Below, piece by piece: positions 34,597 to 43,300 of a DNA stretch of 64,000 bases. The notes under the pieces are model-generated. The model saw only the letters and a list, made by a program, of their open reading frames with translations, searched no databases and had not been told where the DNA came from. Each line of letters opens with the position of its first letter. Position 1 is the stretch's first letter. The position numbers and the translations under genes were made by a program. This DNA comes from Adlercreutzia agrestimuris (GTDB lineage Bacteria > Actinomycetota > Coriobacteriia > Coriobacteriales > Eggerthellaceae): the NCBI RefSeq assembly GCF_943193125.1, contig NZ_CALPCX010000002.1, positions 124,001 through 188,000 on the forward strand, read 5' to 3'.

Positions 34597-35943
34597 GTGA
34601 GTAACCATCAGGGCAAAGTCAATGGCGAAAAAATTAATATGGAACTTTTAGCGCCAGCGGGCGGCATGGAACAATTGCGCGCCGCGCTGGCGTTTGGCGC
34701 TGATGCTGTTTATTTGGCAGCGGATAAGTTCGGTATGCGCGCACGAGCCACCAATTTCGCCATGGATGAAATTCCTGAAGCGGTAGCACTCGCTCACGAG
34801 GCAGGCGCAAAAGTGCATGTGACCTGCAATATATTGATGCACCCGGACGACATGGATGAGCTCCCGGACTATTTTCGCGCCCTTGATGAAGCGGGAGTGG
34901 ATGCGTTTATCATTGGCGATATGGGCGCCTTTGTGGTTGCAGGAGAAGTGGCGCCTCGTGTGGAGCGTCATGTAAGCACACAAGCCTCTGTTGCAAACGC
35001 GCAAGCGGCGCGGGTGTGGCATTCGTTGGGAGCAAAGCGCGTTGTGTGTGCAAGAGAAATGTCGCTTGCTGATATAACGCGCATGCGTCAAGAAATCCCG
35101 GACGATTTGGAGCTTGAGGCATTTGTGCATGGAGCCATGTGTATGGCGGTTTCAGGAAGATGCCTGATCAGTTCATATTTGACTGGTCGCTCTGGTAACA
35201 AGGGTAACTGCACGCAGCCATGTCGCTGGAGCTATCAGATTGAAGAAGAGAAACGGCCAGGTCAATTTTTCCCTGTTGAAGAGACCGAACGCGGATCATT
35301 TATCATGAATGCCAAAGACCTCAATATGTTGGCTCATGTTCGCGAACTTGCCCGCGCTGGTGTGAATTCCATCAAGATTGAAGGCCGCAACAAGAAGGCA
35401 TTTTACGTGGCGACGGTGGTGAGCGCGTATCGTCGCGTTCTTGATGGTCAAGATCCCCAGACTGTTGAAGATGAGCTCTTTGCTATCTCGCATCGTCCCT
35501 ACGACACGGGCTTCTACTTCCATGAAGGCGTGCAAGCTCCTGAGTATGATGGATACGAACAAGAGACTATTCATGTAGCTGACGTGGTAGAGGTACGTCA
35601 AGATGCAGTGACTGGTGCTTGCTATGCATATGTCGTGTGTAGAAATAGATTCTCTGAAGGGGAGTCGCTTGAGGTATTGAGTCCGGATGCCGATCCGTTC
35701 GCCCTGGTGGTACAAGATGTGAGATGGTATCCCTTTTTTGGTCCAGATATGCATGGCGAAGATGCACCTCAAACAATACAAGATGCGCTTGCGCGTGCAC
35801 AAGATGACGATTGGGTTTGCGCGGTTGATGCTAATCGCTCAAAGAATATCTACCGGATCACCACGCCTTCTTTGCTGACGGTAGGATCGTTTTTACGCGT
35901 TCGCACCCCGCGACGTTCAGCACGCCATGGAGTACAAGAGTAA
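34597..35943 (+). CDS. U32 family protein (TrhP/RlhA-like)
   Basis: Family U32 proteins are annotated as peptidases but several act in hydroxylation of tRNA or rRNA. N-terminal MELLAPAGGMEQLRAALAFGADAVYLA in two parts is the family start. The cysteine cluster CMAVSGRCLIS ... GNKGNCTQPCRWSY lies near residues 180-215. IKIEGRNKK is near 258, and the C-terminus has a small beta-barrel region. The start is uncertain: GTG 34597 has aggtgagg nine bases upstream; GTG 34582 and ATG 34588 are also in frame. A PucR-type regulator starts inside its stop codon. Confidence 0.88.
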   Translation: MSNHQGKVNGEKINMELLAPAGGMEQLRAALAFGADAVYLAADKFGMRARATNFAMDEIPEAVALAHEAGAKVHVTCNILMHPDDMDELPDYFRALDEAGVDAFIIGDMGAFVVAGEVAPRVERHVSTQASVANAQAARVWHSLGAKRVVCAREMSLADITRMRQEIPDDLELEAFVHGAMCMAVSGRCLISSYLTGRSGNKGNCTQPCRWSYQIEEEKRPGQFFPVEETERGSFIMNAKDLNMLAHVRELARAGVNSIKIEGRNKKAFYVATVVSAYRRVLDGQDPQTVEDELFAISHRPYDTGFYFHEGVQAPEYDGYEQETIHVADVVEVRQDAVTGACYAYVVCRNRFSEGESLEVLSPDADPFALVVQDVRWYPFFGPDMHGEDAPQTIQDALARAQDDDWVCAVDANRSKNIYRITTPSLLTVGSFLRVRTPRRSARHGVQE

Positions 35944-37091
35944 TGATTACTGTTGGTGATATTTGCGGTTTGCCAGTTTTTGACCGCATCTGGCCTGCCT
36001 GTACGTGCGAAAACGCATTCGATCGTGTCGTGACTGGCGTAGGCACGCTTGATCATGAGCCTTTTACGAAAAACTACGATTTATTTACCCCAGGCGAATT
36101 CATTTTTACATCTCTGGGATTTGCGGGGCATTATCCTGAGCTTGCCGATGAAGCAATCATGGCTCTTATGGAGCGTAACGTGTCCGCTCTTGCTATTAAG
36201 CCAGTCGCCCTCAAAGAGATAAGTCCGCGAGTAGCGCAGTATAGCCAAGAATCAGGTGTGCCGCTATTTTTCTATGAGGGTCGCTATCTGGAGCGCATTA
36301 TTGCAAGTGCAATGAATTTGCTGGATGCTGATGCGTTTGACTCGGAGCGAACTCATTTGATTGATGAGATCTTGGCGCCTTCTGATGAACAGGCGATACG
36401 TTCAAATTTCTTTGACATTGCTGGTGTGACAGGTGCAACCATACAATGTGTTGCGCTTTCGCCTTTGTCTGAGGATGAAGCGTCGCTACGCGCGTTGCTT
36501 CGCAATGTTGTTGATGTGTTAGATGCTTATGGGAATCGGTGGGATGACGTTGAGCGCACCTTTGTATGTCCATATAGAGGCATGGTGCTCGGATTTGTTT
36601 CGTTTAAGCGTCCGCCCTTAAAAGCTATTGCTATTTCCGATGCCGACTTGGAAAAATGTGTTGCTACTGCAGGACATTTTCGTTGTGGAATCAGCCAAGA
36701 AGTAACACTGGGAGAGGGAGACATTGCGCTTCGTCAAGCCATGGCGGCATTGAACACAGCGCAGAAAGAACAGGTTGAATCTGTTCGTTGGACCACGCTT
36801 CGTCTTGATGCATTTCGAGCAGCTGCTAGCACCGATCGCATGTATATGCGTGCATCGCACCTGGTGAAATCCTTGTTGTATGACTACGATGAAGATCATG
36901 AGAGTGAGCTTGGTACAACTGCGCAAGCTTTTGCTGAGGCGCTTGGCGAGGTTAAAATGACGGCAGAGTTGCTCTTTCAACATCCAAATACCGTTCGCTA
37001 TAGACTTAAAAAGATCAAGGAAGTTTTAGCAGTTGAGCATTTTTCTGACCGGGAATTAGCTGTGCTGCTCATGCTGACATACTTGTCGTAG
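35943..37091 (+). CDS. PucR family transcriptional regulator
   Basis: A 382-residue regulator with the PucR layout. An N-terminal sensing domain (VGDICGLPVFDRI, then FTPGEFIFTSLG near residue 48) is followed by a middle GGDEF-like region (about 150-300). The C-terminal helix-turn-helix has VKMTAELLFQHPNTVRYRLKKIKEVL in two parts, near 338-363. ATG overlaps the U32 stop (TAATG), so they are coupled. Family members respond to purine breakdown products or other metabolites; here no catabolic genes adjoin, and the target is unknown. Confidence 0.88.
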   Translation: MITVGDICGLPVFDRIWPACTCENAFDRVVTGVGTLDHEPFTKNYDLFTPGEFIFTSLGFAGHYPELADEAIMALMERNVSALAIKPVALKEISPRVAQYSQESGVPLFFYEGRYLERIIASAMNLLDADAFDSERTHLIDEILAPSDEQAIRSNFFDIAGVTGATIQCVALSPLSEDEASLRALLRNVVDVLDAYGNRWDDVERTFVCPYRGMVLGFVSFKRPPLKAIAISDADLEKCVATAGHFRCGISQEVTLGEGDIALRQAMAALNTAQKEQVESVRWTTLRLDAFRAAASTDRMYMRASHLVKSLLYDYDEDHESELGTTAQAFAEALGEVKMTAELLFQHPNTVRYRLKKIKEVLAVEHFSDRELAVLLMLTYLS

Positions 37092-37212
37092 TGTTTTAAG
37101 CACGACAAAGCTTTTGTGCAACTGCACAAAAGGATGTGCTTTGATTCGTTCTTTCGACCAATTGATACATGACTTGGATGCATATACTAGTTTGTGTCGA
37201 AAGGAGCAAACC

Positions 37213-37515
37213 ATGAAACTTTTCAATGATCAGGCTTTAAATGCCATTTCAGCTATGGATTCTGTCGATGCATCATACTGCAACAAGCTTGAGCAGCGCT
37301 TTGCTCATATGGGCATTAGCTCAAAGGTGGCATCAGATGCAATTTGTACACTTGCACAAGAAGATGCAGTTCCTCAGTCTGGCTCATGGGCAGCTACGCC
37401 AGCAATGTTTAAAGGCATCTTCGCAAGGAAAGCAAAAAGCCAAAAAGCCCAAAGCACTCAAAATATCGCACTTGATGAGCTGCTTTCTTCTCCTGAGGTT
37501 CTTGCAGCCGAATAG
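37213..37515 (+). CDS. Hypothetical protein, 100 residues
   Basis: Not recognised. The ATG at 37213 follows aaaggag at eight bases; the earlier in-frame start at 37114 has no ribosome site. The protein is soluble, mostly helical by composition, with one or two Cys near the N-terminal third (SYCNKLEQRF, AICTLAQ) and a Lys/Gln/Ser-rich stretch near residue 77-85 before an acidic end (ELLSSPEVLAAE). It has no signal peptide or membrane helix. It is monocistronic, followed by a structured non-coding region. Confidence 0.6.
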   Translation: MKLFNDQALNAISAMDSVDASYCNKLEQRFAHMGISSKVASDAICTLAQEDAVPQSGSWAATPAMFKGIFARKAKSQKAQSTQNIALDELLSSPEVLAAE

Positions 37516-37530
37516 TTCGCCAACCTGTTT

Positions 37531-37610
37531 TGCCTAAAGCAAGACTCATGAGAAGGTGGCACGTTCTCGCCACGTGCACACGCTTTAGGCAGATCGGCTG
37601 TTTTATCTGC
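37531..37610 (+). ncRNA. Structured RNA candidate with mutually exclusive hairpins
   Basis: A perfect 10-bp outer stem (tgcctaaagc 37531-37540 with gctttaggca 37582-37591) encloses an inner hairpin (ggtggc with gccac, 37555-37573). A second perfect 6-bp stem (gcagat 37589-37594 with atctgc 37605-37610) shares three bases with the first, so the two compete. No strong T run follows the first stem. This could be a small RNA, a 3' stabiliser of the upstream gene or a switch for the mini-protein at 37704. No known family matched by eye. Confidence 0.4.
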
Positions 37611-37703
37611 GTGTAATGCGTGCTAAGATTGCCAATTGTGGGGTACATGCTTGTGGTTTGTTTTGGAGAGAAACCATAAGCGAAAGCGCAGATAGGATAA
37701 GAA

Positions 37704-37985
37704 ATGTACACTTTAGCAAGAACGGGTGACACGCTACTGCCCATCATAGTTGTGCTGATTGTGGTTGTGGTGGCTCTGATTGTGATCTTGGTTGCGCTTC
37801 GCAAGCGTAAGGAGAGCGAGCGGCGCGCACGAAATGCGTTTTTGTCAAGTACGCAAGCGGCACAATCTCAATCATCGCAAACACAAGATGTGAATCCATT
37901 GCGAGGTTCTAACCAGGTGCGTAGCACATATCAGATGCCTACATCGCCAGCACCAGAGGAGCGTCGCGGAAAGCATTCAAGATAG
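37704..37985 (+). CDS. LARTGD mini-membrane protein (free-standing sorting-signal-like)
   Basis: A 93-residue protein that begins almost directly with a complete sortase sorting signal: LARTGD at residues 4-9, a Val/Ile-rich helix (about 12-32) and RKRKESERR. An in-frame TAA lies two codons before the ATG, so it is not the end of a longer frame. The ATG follows aggat. The charge pattern predicts N-out/C-in topology with LARTG just outside the membrane; the remaining 55 residues (Ser/Gln-rich, cytoplasmic) end in RRGKHSR. It could be a sortase substrate, a decoy, or only look like a signal. Confidence 0.65.
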   Translation: MYTLARTGDTLLPIIVVLIVVVVALIVILVALRKRKESERRARNAFLSSTQAAQSQSSQTQDVNPLRGSNQVRSTYQMPTSPAPEERRGKHSR

Positions 37986-38063
37986 TACGGATGGGTATAG
38001 AGTCGCCGTACCAATAACCAGGGCAATAGTAGTTCTGAGAATAAATATACCAAGCACGCGCAT

Positions 38064-38099
38064 GTTGACGTCGAAATTATATTCGGCGTCAACTTTTTT
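38064..38099 (+). terminator. Rho-independent terminator of the mini-membrane protein gene
   Basis: A 12-bp stem (gttgacgtcgaa with ttcggcgtcaac, one G-T pair), 6-base loop, six T. Confidence 0.9.
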
Positions 38100-38305
38100 G
38101 TGTGTGAGACATCATGCGTGACGTTAAGAGGCTTCATGCGGCAAAACGACGCGAAAACGCGAAAGGCGCCCTGCGAACGTATGCGAAGCAGGCGCAATGC
38201 GGGTTTCGGCAGAGCGGTCGCATGCAAAGCGAGGCGAGCCCTGTGCACCTCTTGTAGTATTCGGTAGCTCGTAATACGCATTTCCTATGGCTTGTAGAAG
38301 AGTTC
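38100..38305. other. Non-coding stretch before clpC
   Basis: Part of the 397-base gap between 37985 and 38383. It holds one imperfect GC-rich hairpin (38166-38195, gcgccctgc with gcaggcgc) and no supported gene on either strand. The - strand frame over it has no ribosome site and a composition unlike real genes here. Confidence 0.6.
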
Positions 38306-38332
38306 TTAGCAGTCTATTGACGTGAGTGCTAA
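38306..38332 (+). promoter_or_regulatory. CIRCE operator (HrcA binding site) of clpC
   Basis: TTAGCAGTC-N9-GAGTGCTAA, matching the CIRCE consensus TTAGCACTC-N9-GAGTGCTAA at 17 of 18 arm bases with exact spacing. A -35-like TTGACG lies in the spacer, so HrcA binding would block the promoter. It is 50 bases upstream of the clpC ATG. HrcA normally controls groESL and dnaK; control of clpC is usually by CtsR or ClgR. Confidence 0.88.
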
Positions 38333-38382
38333 CATGGTATTCGTTACATTGTACGTACGAGCATGTGAGAATAGAGGATCCT

Positions 38383-40950
38383 ATGTCATTCGAGAAATTT
38401 ACGGACAAAGCGCGCAAAGTGCTTGTCCTAGCTCAAGACGAGGCGCGCTCGCTCCATCAACCCTACGTCGGTACCGAGCACATTCTGCTCGGTCTTATTC
38501 AGGAAAAAGACGGTTTGGCTGCCCAGGCACTAGATCGACTCAATGTTACCTACGATGGGGTTGTGCAGGCAATTCGCCAAGCTGTTGTTATTGACGAAGA
38601 CGCTGATGTGTCCGGTCATCTTAATTTTACGCCACGCGTTAAGCGCGTGTTGGAGAATTCCTTGCGTGAAGCTATGCAGATGGGACAAAGCTACATTTCT
38701 ACCGAACACTTGCTGCTTGGTATTGTGCGCGAGGGCGAAGGTACAGCGCTTGAGGTCTTGAACCGCCTTGATGTGAGCGGTGATGATGTGCGCACGGCAC
38801 TTAATGATCTGGTGGGGCAGTCTCCGGTGTACGCTGGAAGAAGTCCGTTTGACCCGACAAGCCAAAGCACTGACAGTATGCTGAAGGAATTTGGCACCGA
38901 TCTTACAAAGAAGGCGCGTGAAGGAAAGCTGGACCCAGTCATCGGCCGCGCAGGTGAAATTGAGCGCGTCATGCAGATTTTGTCCCGCCGCCAGAAAAAC
39001 AACCCGTTGCTTATCGGCGAGCCGGGCGTAGGCAAAACAGCTGTTGCTGAGGGCCTAGCCCAATTGATTGTCTCTAATCAGGTTCCAGATATTTTGCGCG
39101 GGAAACGCCTGATTACGCTTGATATTTCAGCGCTTGTAGCCGGTTCAAAATATCGTGGTGAATTTGAAGATCGTCTCAAAAAGTGCATCAAAGAAGTTAT
39201 GGATGCAGGCGACGTTATTCTGTTCATTGATGAGATGCATACGCTTATTGGTGCTGGATCTGCGGAAGGCTCAATTGACGCGGCTGCAATTTTGAAGCCG
39301 CCGCTATCTCGAGGTGAGATTCAAGTTATTGGTGCCACAACGCTTGACGAATATCGCAAACACCTGGAAAAAGACTCTGCGCTTGAGCGACGTTTCCAGA
39401 CTATCACGGTTGGGGAGCCTTCTGAAGAGCAGGCGGTTCGCATCATGGAAGGCTTGCGTGATAGGTACGAGGCACATCATCAGGTGCACTTCACTGACGA
39501 GGCGCTTCAGGCAGCAGTCTCGCTTTCGGATCGTTATATCCAAGATCGATTCCTGCCCGACAAGGCAATTGATGTACTTGATGAGGCTGGCGCCCGCATG
39601 CGTATTCGCAATATGACGTTGCCAAAAGAGCTGCGAGATCTTGATGATGAACTTCGTCGTGTGCGCGGAGAAAAGGATGCAGCAATTGCAGCTCAAGATT
39701 TTGAGCGCGCGGCAAGCCTTCGCGATCAAGAAACAGAGCTCAAAAATAAGCGCACGGAAGCCCAAAAGCAGTGGGAAGAAGACGCAAGTAAACAAGTTCA
39801 GCAGATCACGGTAGAAGATATTGCCGATGTCGTGTCCATGACCACAGGCGTGCCGGTATCCAACTTGACTGAAGCTGAAACAGAGAAGCTTTTGCGCATG
39901 GAAAAAGTGCTTCACGAGCGCGTTATTGGACAAGAAGAAGCTGTGACGGCTTTGTCAAAGGCAATCCGCCGTTCGCGCGCAGGACTCAAAGATCCCAAAC
40001 GCCCGGCTGGCTCGTTTATCTTCCTTGGTCCATCTGGTGTTGGTAAAACGGAGCTTTCTAAGGCGCTTGCCGAGTTCTTGTTTAACTCAGAAGATGCACT
40101 TTTGTCCTTCGACATGTCTGAATATATGGAAAAGCATTCGGTGTCGCGTCTGGTGGGTTCGCCTCCTGGCTATGTTGGCTTTGATGAAGGCGGACAACTT
40201 ACCAAAGCTGTACGTCAGCGTCCATATTCGGTGGTGCTCTTTGACGAGATAGAAAAAGCACATCCGGATGTATTCAACATTCTCCTCCAGATTCTAGAGG
40301 AGGGTCGCCTGACTGACGCACAGGGACGCACCGTTGATTTCCGCAATACCGTCATTATTATGACGTCAAATGTGGGCGCACGTGAGATTGCTCAGCCTAC
40401 TACGCTTGGTTTCTCCACTGAGGGCAAGCAAGGTCTTTCTGACAAAGAGATCAATAGCCGCGTTATGGCTGAAGTGAAAAAGTTGTTCAGGCCAGAGTTC
40501 TTGAACCGCATTGATGAGATTATCGTGTTCAAATCACTGACCGACGAGCAGATTGTTGAGATTGTTAAGCTTATGGTTGCTGACCTGCGCGATCGCATGA
40601 TTGCTCAGAATATGACTATCAACTTGACTGATGAAGCTTGCAAGCTCGTGGCGAAGGAAGGCACTGACGCTGCTTATGGCGCTCGTCCGCTTCGTCGTGC
40701 TATCCAGCGTTTGCTGGAAGACCCGCTCTCCGAGGAAATTTTGGAAGGCAAATGGACAAGCGGTTCTGTTGTTGATGTTGACGCAGTTGATGGCGAGCTC
40801 ATCTTTACGGCAGGGTCTGGGTCAATTCCTGCACCACGTAAACGCGACAACATTGCGCGAGAAACAGAGTTGTTGCTCACAAATTACGATCTTGGTCATG
40901 CTGGTGCCGGCATCGGCGGTGGATCTGCTTCAGGCGGCGCTGCCGACTAA
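38383..40950 (+). CDS. clpC: ATP-dependent Clp protease ATPase subunit ClpC
   Basis: AAA+ unfoldase that feeds substrates to ClpP; stress and protein quality control. The ATG at 38383 ([14 protein letters not shown]) follows agagga; the longer frame from 38326 overlaps the CIRCE site. Two N-terminal Clp repeats lie at about residues 1-150. Walker A GEPGVGKT is near 212 and Walker A GPSGVGKT near 549. A UVR/M-domain coiled coil sits near 420-460, which marks ClpC rather than ClpB. The ClpP-docking LGF loop (TTLGFSTEG) is near 673. The 855-residue length is normal. Glycine-rich C-terminus. Regulated by CIRCE. Confidence 0.97.
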   Translation: MSFEKFTDKARKVLVLAQDEARSLHQPYVGTEHILLGLIQEKDGLAAQALDRLNVTYDGVVQAIRQAVVIDEDADVSGHLNFTPRVKRVLENSLREAMQMGQSYISTEHLLLGIVREGEGTALEVLNRLDVSGDDVRTALNDLVGQSPVYAGRSPFDPTSQSTDSMLKEFGTDLTKKAREGKLDPVIGRAGEIERVMQILSRRQKNNPLLIGEPGVGKTAVAEGLAQLIVSNQVPDILRGKRLITLDISALVAGSKYRGEFEDRLKKCIKEVMDAGDVILFIDEMHTLIGAGSAEGSIDAAAILKPPLSRGEIQVIGATTLDEYRKHLEKDSALERRFQTITVGEPSEEQAVRIMEGLRDRYEAHHQVHFTDEALQAAVSLSDRYIQDRFLPDKAIDVLDEAGARMRIRNMTLPKELRDLDDELRRVRGEKDAAIAAQDFERAASLRDQETELKNKRTEAQKQWEEDASKQVQQITVEDIADVVSMTTGVPVSNLTEAETEKLLRMEKVLHERVIGQEEAVTALSKAIRRSRAGLKDPKRPAGSFIFLGPSGVGKTELSKALAEFLFNSEDALLSFDMSEYMEKHSVSRLVGSPPGYVGFDEGGQLTKAVRQRPYSVVLFDEIEKAHPDVFNILLQILEEGRLTDAQGRTVDFRNTVIIMTSNVGAREIAQPTTLGFSTEGKQGLSDKEINSRVMAEVKKLFRPEFLNRIDEIIVFKSLTDEQIVEIVKLMVADLRDRMIAQNMTINLTDEACKLVAKEGTDAAYGARPLRRAIQRLLEDPLSEEILEGKWTSGSVVDVDAVDGELIFTAGSGSIPAPRKRDNIARETELLLTNYDLGHAGAGIGGGSASGGAAD

Positions 40951-40988
40951 GAAGCGCAACAAGCATCAGCGTCTCTTATATATCGAAG

Positions 40989-41019
40989 GGCTGCTTGCCA
41001 AGCGCAGGCAGCCTTTTTT
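40989..41019 (+). terminator. Rho-independent terminator of clpC
   Basis: A 9-bp stem (ggctgcttg with caggcagcc, one wobble), 7-base loop and six T. Confidence 0.9.
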
Positions 41020-41062
41020 GTTATACTATCAAGCATGATTTCGCGAATAAAAGGATACGCAT

Positions 41063-41905
41063 ATGCCTAAGATTGTGGACCCCATTTTTTCATCAGAGGC
41101 ACTCCATGCTCCGGAGACCATTCCAGATGTGTTTGACTTTGATGCGCTGACGCAAACGCTGACTGGTCTTAAAGGACAGGTGGACAAGAATCCGCAAACA
41201 GCAGCCATTATTTTGGCTGGTGGCACTGGTGAGCGTTTCGGCAACGAAGGGGGCAAGCAGCTTGTTGAAATTGCAGGTAAACCTATTTTGACGTGGTCTG
41301 CTGAGGCATTTGATGCGGTCGGAGACATTGGTCTTATCGTAATAGTGTGCCCAGAAGAACGTGAGAGCGAATATCTCAAGCGCGCAATTGATCCATTTCC
41401 CTTTGTAACGCCTGTTGTGGTGGCACCTTCGGGACAAAGCCGCCAAGAGTCGGCTTTTTCTGGACTTGAGTACGTGCCTGATACTTTCGAATATGTCATC
41501 TTGCATGATGGAGCGCGGCCGCTGATCACCCCTGAGCTGATTGCGCATACCATAGCTACACTTAAGGGCAACATTGATTGCGACGGCGCGGTGGTAGCGC
41601 ATCCCTCGGTTGATACGCTTAAGGTTGTCGAAAACGGTGTTGTTGTTGGAACCCCTGACAGGCGCGTATTTTGGAACGCGCAAACCCCTCAGGTTTTTCG
41701 CGCTGGTATTTATCGTCGTGCTCATGCGAGTGCGCTTTCCGATGGATTTGTGGGAACCGATGACTCCTCGCTTATTGAGCGGCTTGGAGGCCGCGTGTTG
41801 GTAGTTGAAGGCAAGCGTGACAACATTAAGCTCACCGTCCCTGAAGACTATTTGCTTTTGGCAGCTGCCGTACGGGCGCAATATATGAAAGAGGAAGCTC
41901 GATGA
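41063..41905 (+). CDS. ispD: 2-C-methyl-D-erythritol 4-phosphate cytidylyltransferase
   Basis: Third step of the MEP isoprenoid pathway: MEP plus CTP to CDP-ME. The nucleotidyl-transferase core starts near residue 47: AAIILAGGTGERFG, then KQLVEIAGKPIL, QSRQESAFSGL near 129 and HDGARPLI near 151. There is an N-terminal extension of about 45 residues not usual in the family. It overlaps ispF by four bases (ATGA), as in many genomes where the two are fused or adjacent. RBS aaagga before ATG. Confidence 0.95.
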   Translation: MPKIVDPIFSSEALHAPETIPDVFDFDALTQTLTGLKGQVDKNPQTAAIILAGGTGERFGNEGGKQLVEIAGKPILTWSAEAFDAVGDIGLIVIVCPEERESEYLKRAIDPFPFVTPVVVAPSGQSRQESAFSGLEYVPDTFEYVILHDGARPLITPELIAHTIATLKGNIDCDGAVVAHPSVDTLKVVENGVVVGTPDRRVFWNAQTPQVFRAGIYRRAHASALSDGFVGTDDSSLIERLGGRVLVVEGKRDNIKLTVPEDYLLLAAAVRAQYMKEEAR

Positions 41906-42447
41906 CAACGCCTGAGCAGAACAGAGAATCTCTTGCAGCCACGGCCAACGCTGCGGTCGCAGATTTTGCACGCTTACGCATTGGTCAAGGATATGACGTG
42001 CATGCATTGGCGAAAGATCGCAAGCTCATCTTAGGCGGGGTTGATATCCCTCACGATCGTGGGCTTTTGGGTCATTCAGATGCAGATGTGCTAGCGCATG
42101 CTATCTCTGATGCTATCTTAGGCGCCGCGCGTGCAGGTGACATCGGGAAGCTTTTCCCTGATACCGATCCGGCATACGCAGGCGCTGATTCACTCAAACT
42201 ATTAGCGCATGTTTCTGACTATGTCAGGCAGCTGGGCTTTGCCATTTTGGATATTGATAGCGTTATTGCTGCACAAGCGCCAAAACTCTCACCTTACCGA
42301 GATCAGATGCGACAAAACTTGGCAGACGCCATAGGAATTTCTGTTGAGTCGGTGGGGGTCAAAGCAACCACGACAGAGTGGCTTGGCTTTGAAGGTCGCG
42401 AAGAGGGTATTTCGGCTTCTGCCGTTTGTCTGTTGTGTCGATGTTAA
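41902..42447 (+). CDS. ispF: 2-C-methyl-D-erythritol 2,4-cyclodiphosphate synthase
   Basis: Cyclises CDP-ME-2-phosphate to MEcPP. Metal ligands and signature are visible: GYDVHAL near residue 30, the GLLGHSDADVLAHAI block near 53-67 and DIGKLFPDTDP near 80. The C-terminus has KATTTEWLGFEGREEGI. At 181 residues it has a leader of about 25 residues before the core. ATGA overlap with ispD gives coupled translation. Confidence 0.96.
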   Translation: MTTPEQNRESLAATANAAVADFARLRIGQGYDVHALAKDRKLILGGVDIPHDRGLLGHSDADVLAHAISDAILGAARAGDIGKLFPDTDPAYAGADSLKLLAHVSDYVRQLGFAILDIDSVIAAQAPKLSPYRDQMRQNLADAIGISVESVGVKATTTEWLGFEGREEGISASAVCLLCRC

Positions 42448-42498
42448 AGGGAAAACTCCTGATATCATCGCTGGTTAAACAACAGATAGGACATCCTC

Positions 42499-43203
42499 GT
42501 GAACATTTTTCGTGTTATTGCTGAAGACATACAAGCAGTTAAAGACAGAGACCCCGCAGCGCAGAACTCATTTGTTATTTGGTTGACGTATCCGGGCTTG
42601 CATGCTCGCTGGTCACACGTTATTGAGCACTGGTTATGGAATCATGGCTTGCGCAGTTTGGCGCGCATATCGTCGCAGTTTACACGCTTTATGACAGGTG
42701 TGGAAATTCATCCCGCTGCGCGTATTGGCAGACGCTTTTTTATTGACCACGCCATGGGGGTCATCATTGGCGAAACAACAATCATTGGTGATGATTGCAC
42801 GCTTTATCAGGGCGTGACTTTGGGTGGTACCGGCAAAGAGACGGGCAAACGCCATCCAACGCTTGGTAATAATGTTTTGGTGGGCGTGGGGGCTTCGGTA
42901 CTTGGCAACATTACTATTGGTGACAACGCTAAGGTAGGCGGTGGCGCGGTAGTAGTTTCGGATGTGCCCCCCAATTCAACAGCAGTTGGTATTCCGGGAC
43001 GCGTGGTTGTGCGCGATGGGCAACGTGTTGAAATTGAAAAACAGGCCGCCGCACAGCATAAGGAGAACCTACCTGACTTGGTAGGAGAGAAGTGTGAAGG
43101 CTTAGGCGAGCGCATTGCAGAACTTGAAGCAGAAATGATGCAGCTGCGCGCATTGCTGAGCGTAAATGAACAGGAGCTTGAGTTCACTGCTTCGGAAGAT
43201 TAA
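42499..43203 (+). CDS. cysE: Serine O-acetyltransferase (EpsC type)
   Basis: Makes O-acetylserine from serine and acetyl-CoA, the committed step to cysteine. GTG start after aggaca. Left-handed beta-helix hexapeptide region from about residue 70 to 175: GVEIHPAARIGRRFFIDHAMGVIIGET in two parts, YQGVTLGGTGKETGKRHP, and VGVGASVLGNITIG. The C-terminal helical tail of about 50 residues (Glu-rich) is longer than minimal. Next gene is cysS, so free and tRNA-linked cysteine supply are side by side. Confidence 0.95.
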   Translation: MNIFRVIAEDIQAVKDRDPAAQNSFVIWLTYPGLHARWSHVIEHWLWNHGLRSLARISSQFTRFMTGVEIHPAARIGRRFFIDHAMGVIIGETTIIGDDCTLYQGVTLGGTGKETGKRHPTLGNNVLVGVGASVLGNITIGDNAKVGGGAVVVSDVPPNSTAVGIPGRVVVRDGQRVEIEKQAAAQHKENLPDLVGEKCEGLGERIAELEAEMMQLRALLSVNEQELEFTASED

Positions 43204-43216
43204 AGACGCATGGGGC

Positions 43217-43250
43217 CTTGCTTTGTGGGCATATATGTGAACAAAGCAAG
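43217..43250 (+). other. Inverted repeat between cysE and cysS
   Basis: A perfect 10-bp stem (cttgctttgt with acaaagcaag), 14-base loop, no T run. It could stabilise the cysE end or act as an operator for cysS. No known riboswitch or T-box pattern was seen. Confidence 0.4.
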
Positions 43251-43300
43251 ATACAACCTTTTTCAGATACCCAAAAGGCACTAACTACAAAGGACAAAAC

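Noticed and set aside
37931..38281. Minus-strand frame of 116 codons over the clpC upstream gap
   Set aside because: No ribosome site, runs over a terminator, composition unlike other genes; treated as non-coding.
38326..38382. 19-codon N-terminal extension of clpC
   Set aside because: It overlaps the CIRCE operator and promoter and has no ribosome site; MSFEKFT is the usual ClpC start.
43204..43300. T-box leader before cysS
   Set aside because: Only one simple inverted repeat; no T-box sequence or terminator pair.
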